Below are positions 23,972 to 35,858 of a stretch of DNA of 64,000 nt, one piece after another. How positions within the stretch are numbered: the first letter of the stretch is position 1; each line of letters opens with the position of its first letter. Both the position numbers and the translations under genes were made by a program. The notes beneath the pieces were generated by a model, which was not told the origin of the DNA, ran no database searches, and saw only the letters and a list, made by a program, of their open reading frames with translations. Origin of the DNA: Rotaria socialis. Its lineage: Eukaryota > Rotifera > Eurotatoria > Philodinida > Philodinidae. The stretch lies in contig CAJNYU010003062.1 of assembly GCA_905331475.1 (NCBI GenBank), positions 62,001 to 126,000 of the forward strand, read 5' to 3'.

Positions 23972-25068
23972 CAATCATATTATTTACATTTTACCAAGAA
24001 ATAATAAGAGAATATCAAGATTTATCTCTTTTGATAAAAAAATTATATTTGTACTCGATGTGTTTTAAAGAAAAATTCTAAGTGTAATAAATCAAAGAAC
24101 ATAGTGAAACTGTGCTTTTGAAAACAATAGTTTTGTTTAAGCAACGGCAACCGATCTAAAATAGCAGACAATAATCTAATAGTAAATCTGCGGAGAAAAA
24201 AAATTATCTTATGTGAATAAATTTTCTGAAATATTTGAAAGAAATAAAATCGAATGAAATGTGTAATAAAAAAACAATTTGTTATTGTCCCCATCCAATA
24301 GAAATTTTCTAAAGATTTTTCTTTGATCTTTCTATTCAACACGTTTATGCATTTTTTGGAGAGTAGAGAAATTGGATTCTATTTGATTTGCGAAGTTTAT
24401 TTTCCAATAGACTAAACTATCAGAAAATTGATTGATGTTTTATTCAATGATTTACTGGCTGATGATGAAAAAACGATTCTTATTTTTTACTGGTTATTTC
24501 TAAATGCACTGTGCGAATATTCTTTTTTTTATAACTGGGCCGAATATTAAGATTGATATATATTTGGAATCAATGGAGTTCCAGGAACAATTTCTCATAA
24601 CTTTTAGGCTGACCATTTTCGAAAAACAATTAGTAGATGACGCACTGTGCTTATCAACTATAGGTATGGGTGAGATAAATGAAGGCTTTTGAAACTTATT
24701 CGCACGTAATATCTGAAGATTTGAGATAATTTATCTACCGACACCGCTTTTCACGGCCGCTGAAACCATCTATACATACCACATGGACTATTTTGGCCTA
24801 GTTTCCGGACTTTGATTTCCATGGCAACGATGACGCCAGTTATGATACCAAAAATATCTTGAAAGTGAAAAATGGCCAAGGGAAAAATATGATATTATTA
24901 CGTTTTGAAATGTGTCTGATTTTTTTCTGTGCAATTAGTTTTTTATTTGCCCCAGATTTAAAAACTAACTTAAAAGTGCATAAGTGAATTCATTTTTAGA
25001 AATGATGACATGAACCATTCACGTCAGTCAGTAGAACACAATATCGTACAAATACTATTGAACAAAGA
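23972..25068. other. Intergenic, no gene recognised
   Basis: AT-rich sequence. A TTTTTAG just before 25000 could be an acceptor for the 5' end of the following NCOA5-like transcript. Nothing else stands out. Confidence 0.65.
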
Positions 25069-28000
25069 ATGTCAGAATCTCACAGAGATTATAATAAATC
25101 GCCAAATACACTTCCAAGTAACAATTATCGCAATAGTAACAATGAAACTGAACGATATAATCGAAAAAGATCACATCTAGAAATGTAGTTTTTCATTTTG
25201 ATTATTTCTTTTAATTTCATTTTGATTATTATCCTTTAAGGGAAAATATTGATGCGAAAGTTTATGTTGGCAATGTTTCAACTGAAAAAGTTAGCGATGA
25301 AGAATTACTGAATTTCTTCAAACCATTTGGAAAAATTGCAGGTATGACATTTTATTGTGATTTCGAATGGTTCTTCTTTAGCTGAACTATTTAGATATAC
25401 GAGTATTTAAAGATCATATTTATGTTCAATATAATCGAGTTGATGATGCTAAAAAGTTAATTGAAGAAGCACAAATGCCTTTAATACTGAAAGGAAAAAA
25501 ACTAAGTAAAAAAAGAACTTTCAAAAATCAGTGAAGATAATATTTAGTGTATTAAGATATTTTACCGGCAAGATATATGAGGTCAAAAAGTTCAAAATCC
25601 TCTTCAACAGATAGATCATCGAAAAAGTAGCTACTTTATTTATTCTTATTAGTTAATAAAATAAATTTCATTATAATTAAGAAGTCATGAAAGAACATTT
25701 CACCAACACTCGTCAAATTATGAAATATCTCGGAAAAGATTTTCAACACGTGCAAGATCAAATTTTAATTCTAATATGTAATTTAACGAAATTTTGTTTT
25801 TTTTTTCATGTGGGAAAATTATGAAATTAAAAAAACTTTAGTAATGGAATCGAATCAGATATCCATGATCGAATGAATATATCACTATCAAGTTCTGATC
25901 TTTGTCGAACTAGTAATGACTCAACATCTCGAAATCATCAATTACCATATACAGTTTTAACTGAACCTAAAAATCAGAATGATTTAGTTGACTGTCAAAT
26001 AATTATTGTTAATAATCGACAAAGGTTCTATTCAACAGCATAAAAAGTAAAGAAAAACATTTTTGTTTTATTTTATAGAGCTTATGCTGAAGAAATCGAA
26101 TCTCGTTTTTGTTCTCATGGTCTGTTGACATCCGTAATACTTCTTCGAGAAGATTATACTTTAATAGAGGCTATTGCGAATGCTGCTCGTTTACAATGCT
26201 TATATGGAGTTATTGCAATGCCTATGCATGAAGAACGACGAACTGCTTCTTTTCACATTCTCTATGGACAAACAGAAGGTAAAAACATTGTTATTCAACA
26301 TATCTAGAAAAATCGAAACTCATGAAATGTGAGACAATATCATCATAGCAATTAACGATAACACCGTATTGTTTCAACTAAGATCATATTTCTAGTATGG
26401 TTAACAATTAAAGATTTAAATGAAGGCAAATCATTGACATCGCTTCATCGACACTACTCATCCTAGTAATATTAGAACTAATCAAAATCAATTCTATTGT
26501 TAATTAATTGATGACTGAGAAATTTCTAAATTGATTTTAGACGTGACGAAAAGACTTGTTTTTCTTAACAATAATGGAATTTTAAATAAATTTTTATCAA
26601 ATCATTTTTGAAAGTCACTTATATGGTTTTATTTGATTGAAACATTAAACTTATAAATATTTAGAATTCATTTATACAATCGACTTCTTTGATATACAAA
26701 GTTGTCAATTCAACTTTATCACTGAGAATAGATCTGGCAGATCTTCCTTTTTAGTTTATTTTTATTCATTAACTATAACTGACAATCATTATTCGAGGTT
26801 TTCATCAAGGATAGATTAGTTGTTCGTGTCTGCATTCATTGTATGTTACAGATATTATAATTGTTGTTTGGTAGTATTAGATCATTCCTATTTGTAACTG
26901 AAAATAAAGTCTAAAATGTTTAATAGTTTGCAACTAAAGAAACAAGGACGTTAATCAAGTTAACAATGATTAATATAAGTGGTCACTTCTCATTTCATAG
27001 AAAACACATCGACTATTCGATAACTAGTAATTGATCAGGATTACCACGTATAGATAAATGAACTGTATTAAACCAATTGTTTATCTTTGGAAAAATAGTA
27101 GTTTTATTGCAAGGAGGAAAAAATTTATTTTTACCTATCGTAGATAGAAGTGAAAGTAAAAGTCATCATTACAACACTTTAACTCGAATTATCTTCATAT
27201 GGAACATTTAACTCCCTAAAGTCGATTAGAAGATCGCTTAACATAAACAAAATAAAGTTTTTTTCGTCTAGTCAACATTCACAATCTGAAAAGTGGTTAA
27301 AATTTATAAAGACTGAATCTTTATCTTATATTCTCATACATTTTATGCGTCATTCGAATCCATAATTAGTTTTATATTAAAATTTAGAAAATATTCGAAA
27401 ATAAAAATTATATATTTTAGAACATCGTAATTTAACATTGGATGATGGTATTCACATAATAATAACTAATTTTATTTCATATAAAGAACGTTTACATAAT
27501 GAAGAAATGAATTCATATAATGAAAATAATGATTCAATTGTTTATTCTGAAACTAATGTACCATATGAATATTCTCATCCGTCAAATGATACGATCCAAG
27601 AAAATTTAAGTCCACCAATGTTAACTCTTGGTGACAGATTACCATTATCAATGTTATTGTGTCTTTTGGCTGATGGAAGACAATTAACATTAGAAGAAAT
27701 TGATCGTGTACTCGTTTATTTACTTGAAAAAAAAGCTAAAATGTTAACATTACCTGCAGGTACATTGCCTCCTTTGCCTGCACAATATGCAACAATAAAT
27801 GCATTCAATCATCAAACAGGTGCTTTGATTAATTTTTTGAAATTGTAACAATATTCAGAGTAATATACTTCCTAATACAGAGAGCCATTTTTATTAATAA
27901 TCATCCAGCAAATATTTTGATTCATCTAAAAAGAATATTCGATCATCACTAGTAATCAATAAAGCAACAGATTTTTATGTGAAAAAGATAGTTTCAATAG

Positions 28001-28883
28001 AGAAGAGAAAATTAAGATAAAATATTTTATCATTTATTGTCACAAACATATTTTTGTCTATTGAAATTCATTAAGATTTTAAGAATATGTTTATTATATT
28101 TTTATCTCAGTTTAGAATTGAGACTTTCGATTTATTGATTAATTCATTTGTTCCACCAATATGACTTTTTTTTTTGAAAAAGGCTCGGGAATTGTGTCAG
28201 ACACAAGATCCGTTTCAGTGTCAGATTTATCATTTGGAAAATCGTCTAGTTCTTCAATGGACGTATCTTCATCGATTGCTGAACAAATTCGTCAAATATT
28301 ATCTACAAACATAGTCAAATCAAATATTGCAACTGTAGAAACCAATTCACAATCTGTCATGACAAAAACTTCGTCCGATAAATTACTCAATATTGTCAAA
28401 GTGGAAAATACAAATATTTTACAATCAAATAATAATGTTACAGACGCAGCAAAAGAATATGTTCAACAACAGCAACAGAAAACACAATCTTCTTTCTCGC
28501 GTCCAAAAGTTGAAGCAGTACCTGTTGTATCATCTGTATTTAATTATGCATCACCATCAGTAACGACAACTGGATCTTTGACTTCATTTGCTGCACCAAA
28601 TTTTTCATCTTACAACTCAATAAGCTCATCTTTACCATTTAATTCTGCTTTAAAAGAAACATCATCAGTAACAGCTCCGAATTTCGTTTCTCAACCTTCT
28701 CAATATTTCTATCCAATGTCATCACATACTCTTTATCAGTCTCCGTTAAACGCAACAGTAACTGATCCAACAGTTGGCATGTTCCAAGCATATTCCCAAT
28801 TCAATGTACACCCGACGCCAAATCCTTCGATTGCTAATCAACAAATGGCTGCACAACAACAACAACAACAGATTAGAAAATGA
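25069..28883 (+). CDS. NCOA5: Nuclear receptor coactivator 5-like RRM protein
   Basis: NCOA5 is a nuclear RNA-binding cofactor. Nine exons keep frame: 25069..25184, 25241..25341, 25395..25530, 25573..25626, 25682..25777, 25842..26024, 26079..26278, 27421..27819, 28183..28883, giving about 661 aa (human 579). Order: short polar N-terminus, RRM with AKVYVGNVS (RNP2) and DHIYVQYN (RNP1-like), Ser/Arg/Lys linker, then the anticodon-binding-like domain typical of NCOA5 (DCQIIIVNNRQRAYAEEIESR, LLREDYTLIEAI, RRTASFHILYGQTE joined to EHRNLTLDDG). Next comes the LLADGRQLTLEEIDRVLVYL helix, and last a Ser/Gln/Thr-rich tail ending in a poly-Gln run. The tail and linker are lineage-specific. The ATG at 25069 is the first in frame after a stop. 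Two introns are long (1142 and 363 bp). Confidence 0.85.
26279..27420 (+). other. 1142-bp intron of the NCOA5-like gene
   Basis: Splitting a single conserved motif (GQTE/EHRN), this intron is about twenty times longer than its neighbours. No coding potential or terminal repeats seen. Confidence 0.8.
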
Positions 28884-30516
28884 AAATGAAAAAGAAAAAG
28901 AAACGTTTTTATGAACTTATTTATCTTTGTTTTTGTTTGTATAAACTGTTTACTATTAGATAATAAACTGTAACATATAAAATAAACATAAAATGCATAA
29001 AACTATCGTTCATTTGCTTTTCATTGGTTTTCAATTGCACTGTCGATTACATACATATTTATCTCTAGAAAATAAACCATCTACGCGTCGTCAGTCTCAG
29101 TATGCAAAAATGAGTTGAATAGATATATAAAAGCTCATCAATGTAACATCTTTCAAAAAGCATTTTACCTTCCATTTTCCAATCGCCCATTGTGATGATT
29201 GGTTATAGAAACAATTCTAGATATTACGTATACAAATATCAGTGATGAATTGGGTTTTGTTTTGAACTGAATTGAACAGATTTTAAATTACAGTAAAGAA
29301 AGATATGTATGTGTAGAGTTTGAAGATCTTTATGTCACTATAAAGCATTGATTGTAAAATGAAAATATTAATTAATCATAACTAAATGACAATTTTCAAA
29401 TAACTAATATAATGCTGGTCGGTTTTTAGCTTACAAACATTTCATAACAAATAGCATTGAACATTGAAAAAAATTATAGTTATAATTAATTATTATTTTG
29501 AATGCAGACAGTTTAGTGAAATGTTCAGACTTTTTCAGTTTCAACTAATGAGATAGTGTTTCTTACCTTTAGAAGTCTCCAATGCGACATGGAATATTGA
29601 ATCTATGAAAGCAACTTGCTTTGAGAGAGCAGAATTCTTCTTTTACAAGATATAATTCTATCTTCAATAAATTTTTCTTTCAAATCCTTGAACTTTTTTA
29701 AATTGGTCACTGAAAAATCACAAAATAGTGACTGAATATTATTGCTTGTATTAATTGATTCGTAGAATTGATAGCTAACTCTAGAAGATCCATCGGCGAA
29801 TGGCGTTCTGCCATTAGAAAAAGATAATATTCTTCAGAGCATCTTGGTCTTTTTTTTTGGCAGATTTTAAAGTCTGTTTTGTATTTTGCATGTTGAACAT
29901 TACTCAGTACTATGACTGATTAAAATTGAAAAAATGTAAAGTCTTATGAACATTGTCTATTTTGATACGATTACATAATTTGTTTTCAATTTTTTTGTTA
30001 TCGTTGTTGTGGAATAATCAAAGATATATGAGTGTAGATTCTTTTTGTGCACATCATTATTGATATCAAGATAAAGATTCTATCCCGTTTGAAACTAAAA
30101 ACTATAATTGTTATAACTATGCTGCTAATTATAATTTCAGACTATACTATCATCATTAACATTATTATGCGAATTTCCAATGCGCATTGCTTAAAGATCA
30201 TTGAATAGATGAAACTTTTTTTTGCTGTTCAATATAGAACCATCTTCTCAAAGAACATTAATCTAGAGAGAGAAAAAAAACGAAAATTCATGAAATTGCT
30301 AAATTAGTATACTAAAAGCTTTACATTTACATATTACAAGTCTAACGGCGAACTATGTATCTTGATAACAATGCTCAAGTTATTTACAGTTAAAGTTCTA
30401 TTCACTTTCAGATATTTATTTTTCATTTCCCCCTTTTCTTTATTTATGTAATAGAAAAATATCTGCCGGCAGAGAGTTTACAATAAGTTTTAGAGCCATT
30501 ATAATAAAAAATGAAA
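28884..30516. other. Intergenic, no gene recognised
   Basis: AATAAA signals at about 28960 and 28980 are probably the poly(A) site of the NCOA5-like gene. The rest is featureless AT-rich sequence. Confidence 0.65.
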
Positions 30517-30909
30517 CTATAAGTCCTTTCTAGAATTACAACATCTGGATATAATTCTTCTTGAACTAGCCAAAGTTGATCTTGTTGTCTCGGTGGTTGC
30601 CGTTAAATATAGAGCAGAAAAACAAGACGCTGGTATGTTAGGATCACCTCGAAATTGCGCTGCCCACGAATCCGGTCTTACACCCAATAGTCCAAAACCA
30701 AGTTCATAAAGTAAAGAACTGAGAAAGTCTTCATCATCGGCTGCTTCGACAAATTCTTGTGACGGTAGTATCTTGCATAGGAAAGGTATAATAGAATCTT
30801 TCTTCGCTGTTTTGCTTACTTCCAGTTCACTATGAAGTTTATTAATTATAGTACTCGTACTATTGACCATGATGATGATCAAGACAAGAAAATACATTCG
30901 AATTATCAT
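30517..30909 (-). CDS. Small putative secreted protein, unknown function
   Basis: A single-exon frame of 130 aa that I do not recognise. It starts with MIIRMYFLVLIIIMVNS, a good signal peptide (short basic start, hydrophobic core, small residues). The mature part has an acidic patch (EAADDEDF), the hydrophobic segment LLYELGFGLLGV and four Cys (near 45, 97, 123, 124). Composition is more protein-like than the surrounding noncoding DNA, and its GC is higher. The Arg/Ser-rich C-terminal 30 residues may be read-through into noncoding sequence if an intron was missed. There is no neighbour within 1.6 kb. Confidence 0.45.
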   Translation of the reverse strand: MIIRMYFLVLIIIMVNSTSTIINKLHSELEVSKTAKKDSIIPFLCKILPSQEFVEAADDEDFLSSLLYELGFGLLGVRPDSWAAQFRGDPNIPASCFSALYLTATTETTRSTLASSRRIISRCCNSRKDL

Positions 30910-33900
30910 GTTGTTTAACAGTTAAAAATCAGTGCTTTTTCATTGTTTCTGAACATCTAAAACAAAAAGATTGTATTTTGTTATTGATATTTTTTTCTAC
31001 TCGATGTCTTGAATATTTAACAGAAAAACTTAAAAATAAAGATGTAACTATATTGTTATAACACGACGTATTTGTCATCGTATAAGTTTTGTTAATCGAT
31101 AAAAGAAAAAAATGAATGCTCACATTTATATCCTACTAATCATACGATGTAGTTATGTCTCCTCTATGAATCCTCTTCGGTTGTCGTTCAGAAAAAATTA
31201 AAAAACAAATGACCCAGTATATTTCACGGTACGTGTAAGAAGATAACAATAGTCAACAATTTTTCAGAGAAATTTTACTAAGAGATCATTAACAATCGAC
31301 TATAACTTAAACAAATAATAAATTTCAAAAATTGACGTATTTTTCTTTCTTTTTTCATCCCATTATTAAAGCTGTGAGTTTGGAATCGTGATGTAAACAA
31401 TAGGTTACGTTTCTTTTATTTATGATTGTCAAGAAAGAATGTCCTTCGAAAATACGTCAATGTACATATAACAGTTATGTGGTTGAGAACGAAACACACC
31501 GAATTCAATTTTATTTCTTACGAAAGTTTGCAGAAGAATGATAGAATAATATTAATCTGGACGTATGCACTGTAGCAATGCCAATCAACAAATTCATTCG
31601 CTCACATAATATTGCTTTTGCTGTGATTTATTAGAGAAGCATCAAATAAAAATATCGATGAAAGCATAATAACTCATAAGTGTATCATTTTTATACCGAA
31701 CGTAATGATTTAAAAAAGGTACACATGATACCATTCGAATTAATTTTATGTAAGCTCCTTTTATATTTAATTACATAGTCAACACTGAATTGAAACTAAA
31801 ATAAAGTTCGCCTACGGTGACACAAATTGTTATAGTGTAAACAGACCAACTTGTATAAACACAATTCATTGCATGTACTTTTGAAACTTTCACATCATTA
31901 CTGATGAATTATTTTGAACTGAGCCAATCGTATAATTTGACAACGATATAAACTTTTATGAAAATTAGTGTAAAAAAAACTAAGAGAGAGATCAGATAGT
32001 CGACGACCATACACTTACTATATGCTAATATACTTGCAGTAATAGCTATTTATAGTGATCACAGTTTGTTTAATGATTTGCTCACTAAAAGTTACGAAAT
32101 CATGAATTACTTTTGATGTTGATTTTCAAAAACAAATTGGTTGTCCAAATTAACTTGTACTTTATCTAAATTGTTTTAGATTTGTTAAGATTAAAAAGAA
32201 TATCGATTCGTCGATGGATGAGTAACTTTCGATTGGAATAATATCATAATGGATATTTTAGAATTTACAGATTTCTAAATTCAAAAACTAAAGATATCCA
32301 TTTTTCAGAAAAGAAAGCGTATAATTATAAAGGTAACATTTTGAATTCGATTTTTTAGATGACTGCGAAGGTAGAATCATAATTTTGACACGATCGTAAT
32401 ATAAAAAAATGATCTGTATAAAGCGGTTACGATGAAATATACTTCGTATCAAATGCTTATTAAAACAATAATTTTAATATCCATATAATTATTAATCAAT
32501 TAAAGTTTTGTTTTCTATAATAATTCGTTTGTCAGTATTTTATCAGACAAATGCCGATCAATTTATGCTGCTTATTTTACATTTTGTACTATCAAAAGTT
32601 CATTTCATCGCTATGTCCGTTGTAAGATAAATAGATATGAACTCTGGAATAGCTAATTTTCCAATAGCAATTCAGAAAAATGCATATCAGGAAGATTTCG
32701 TGGATTCTATTTCTTCTTCTATTAGGTTAACAATTTTACTTTTGGAACATAACGAAAAGAGTCTTATCAAATTGTTATTTGTATCTGTAGGATAGTTACG
32801 TTTACCTAACTCTTTATTTCTTCAAACCAACACTAACTAGAATCACTTTAACAACTCCTCCTTTACTTCACTTCACACTTCATACATATGTTAAACCAAT
32901 TAGTCAGTCTCATGACCAATAGAGATAACAGAAAGAAGATAGGTAGTGGTCAAAGATAGCGCCACTGCCTAATAGTATCTTTCAATCTTGATTATTTATA
33001 TTTTGTAGAATTGATGAAAATTTAATATCAAAGTTCACTTAAAATGAAGACTCTTTTTATGTTTTGATCTTCGTATATTCCTCATTGATTACGTTATTTT
33101 CATAATTACGTATATATCAAATAGATATATTGCCATAAAAATAAGAAATTAAAATGGTTTATTTTATGTATTTATCACGAAACAATGTGTTAGCTACGCG
33201 AAACACAAAATCCAGACCGCAAATAATCTTGACAAAGAATAAAGAGTTCAATTTTGAGATTGATTTTCAGTATAGGATAGAGCTAAAATTCGTTAATAAA
33301 GTTTCAATGAGCTGTAGTACGTAATTGGACCCATTTTGTAACTATTTTGTTGTGAGTGAAATAGTGAATAAATTGATTAATCAATTGCTTGCTTTTTCAT
33401 TAGGTATGCTGAGTTACTCGAGGAAATATTATTTCAAATGATTTGATCATGATTATCTAAGCTCACAAGTAAAACTATTCTCATTGTTGTCTTCCGAACA
33501 TTATCAGAAGCTTTGAAAACTAAACTTATCGAATAGATAATTATTGGTTCCCTACCATATGAAAAGTAATCATAATATAGTCAATCACATAAAATATTGT
33601 ATCAAACTAAAGAAAGACTAATCCAATGAGAAGTTCAATGAGAAAACTGAAAACAGTCTTAATAGAAATTACATGATCTATTTTTAGATTCATTTCTAAT
33701 CAACAGAAAGAAAGAAGCAGAATTACAATAGTATGAGATCTTTATTAAATTTATAAATAAATAATTTTCTTCTATCGTTATTTTATTTTTCGATGATAAA
33801 TCCCAATTAACATATTTTTCAATCGAAATTCATCGATCGTAGTTTCAATAATATCTTTATTAACTAAAAAAGAAAAAATATTTGATCAAATACATTAAGC

Positions 33901-35114
33901 GCACATAATTGACAAAGAATCAATAGTTGATTTTGATTAAAAATCATTCGTGTCTTTATCAATTAGAAAATTTCTATTTATACTTGGTTGCCATTGATTA
34001 TTAATAATAATCATATTTCATCGTCGAAAATTTTGATGTGTTTTTGTTAATCTTACTTGATTATTAAAACTAACGGATGTGAAAAAAGAAAAAAGACTAG
34101 CCTTCATTCTTGATTTTCTTCGTTCATCATTCACCATCGATAGAAGTGTCTATTCAGTTGATTCTACTCTCTTTCTTATCGACTCGGGTAAGTTCGAAGA
34201 ATGAGAAAAACAAAACAAAACAAGATCCACGTAGTTTCCAACACGATACATGTTACTACTCATACTCGTCATGTTTTCTTTATATTATTCAGATAAAAAA
34301 ATTCTTATTATAGTGAACTGTATGTTTACATCTAAGTAAATGAACAGTCATATAATTGAATTTGTATATGTGTAAGCTTGTACTATAACACGTTGAACAA
34401 AACATCGAATGATGATAATCGCATGCGCGAATAAAGACGGAAGCTTTGATTTACTGTATGCATCGGAAGAAGAGGAAGAATGAACTTTCGACAAGGCGAT
34501 GCAAAGAGTTTTTTCACCGGCAAACAGGGCCAGGGCAGGCCAGGGAGAGAGGGGGGGAGGGGAGGAGAAAAAAAGGAAAAACTGCTAACGAGACGCAAAA
34601 GCGAAGAATGTAATCGTCAACCTCTCTCACAACACACTTGTTTCCTTCTCCTTTTCCTCTCGGCAAAGAGGGCGATGATGGTGGGTGACATTTCGGTTGG
34701 ATTGAGAGTACAACATATATAATATATATATATATATACATACACATATCATCATCTGTTCGGATGAAAAGTGTGTATATACAAATACACACATATATAC
34801 ACGCATAGATTTATCATGACAATCAATGTAGTTAGTTATACGCATGCACTATAGTTTTATTGTTTTTCGTGAGTATATTTAATAAAACCTAGTCACAGTT
34901 TTTAGATGATCGTGATATTTAATAAAATTACTTCGATAAAGATTTTCTCGATTTCCCTTAAGTCAATATTATTTTTCTGCTACGGAAGAAGTAGATTAAC
35001 TTGATAAGAAAAATGATTACGTTTCTTGTACTGAACACATTGCTCGAAAACTAAATCGATTTCGTTAATTAAGTCTCTTGTGGTGTTTAAAGATTGTACT
35101 AAGTCGTGACTACA
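30910..35114. other. Intergenic, 4.2 kb, with GC-rich, G4-capable island near UBALD
   Basis: From 30910 to about 34430 I see only AT-rich sequence. At 34430..34700 GC rises, with a G-rich strand tract at 34526..34571 holding four or more GGG runs. A (TA)n/(CA)n stretch follows at about 34719..34800. The island lies 400-700 bp before the UBALD start and may be its promoter or an upstream exon (inference). Confidence 0.5.
34526..34571 (+). promoter_or_regulatory. Potential G-quadruplex tract
   Basis: Runs of GGG, GGG, GGG and GGGGGGG with spacers of 3, 7 and 5 bases fit the G3+N1-7 pattern, which is rare in such AT-rich DNA. It stands upstream of UBALD on the same strand. Confidence 0.5.
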
Positions 35115-35665
35115 ATGGATTGTTCGATAATAAATAACGAAACGCTATCTCATCTTGTTATTATCAATCAAATGACTGCAACAACGGGATGTACACATGA
35201 AAAAGCCAAACAGTTATTAATTTCAACAGACTATAGACTTGAGGTTAGTTTTATTTGAATTTTGTTATTTTGAAAGAAAAAGGAATCCTTTTTTATAGGC
35301 AGCAATAAATTTATTCTTCGATGAACGGACGATGCCGATTCCCTGTTGCAAATTTTCTGAAGTAATTATTTTTAATTTATCCATTTTAAATTATATTATT
35401 TGATATAAATAAGTTGATGACACCAGCAAATACTCCAGCAACACCACCAAACTTTCCTGAAACTCTTCTTTCATTTAACAAATTATCAACATCGACACCA
35501 ACAGGAACAACACCACCACCACCATCATCATCATCAACAACAACAAATATTCTATCAAATGATAATCGTATTTCTTCAAGCACAACCACTACAACAACAA
35601 ATCATTCACTATCATCATCACCAATGAATATGACAATGATGATGATGATGGATGGAACTGCTTAA
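35115..35665 (+). CDS. UBALD: UBA-like domain-containing protein (UBALD/FAM100)
   Basis: Three exons, 35115..35243, 35299..35361 and 35414..35665, give 147 aa, close to vertebrate UBALD1/2 (about 160-180). Residues 1-60 form the UBA-like three-helix domain (H-L-V-I-I-N-Q-M-T, then T-H-E-K-A-K-Q-L-L, then L-E-A-A-I-N-L-F-F). The diagnostic family motif follows: MTPANTPATPPNFPETLLSF. The C-terminal third is a Ser/Thr/Pro/Asn and Met-run low-complexity tail replacing the His/Pro-rich vertebrate tail. UBA-like domains may bind ubiquitin, but the cellular role of this family is poorly defined. ATG at 35115 is the first in frame and aligns with the family start. Confidence 0.9.
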
Positions 35666-35858
35666 ACTAATAATCAGATCTTTTATTTCTTTCGTTTTCT
35701 TCTTCGATATTTATTTTAATAAGAAATATTTCAATCTAGAAAATAAATCTTGGGATAGAACGGGCATTTTATTTCTTAATGTATCTTTTTTTAAGAATCA
35801 TCTCACATCTTGATTTGAGTTCTACAAGCTATATGAAAAAGAAAACATAGAAGGAAGT

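Noticed and set aside
25069..27420. Reading the RRM part and the later EHRN part as two separate genes
   Set aside because: The motif GQTE/EHRN is continuous in NCOA5-type proteins and phases match across the 1142-bp intron, so one gene is simpler.
34383..34845. Several overlapping frames on both strands around the GC-rich island
   Set aside because: They are low-complexity translations of purine and TA/CA repeats with no motif, splice context or ATG context.
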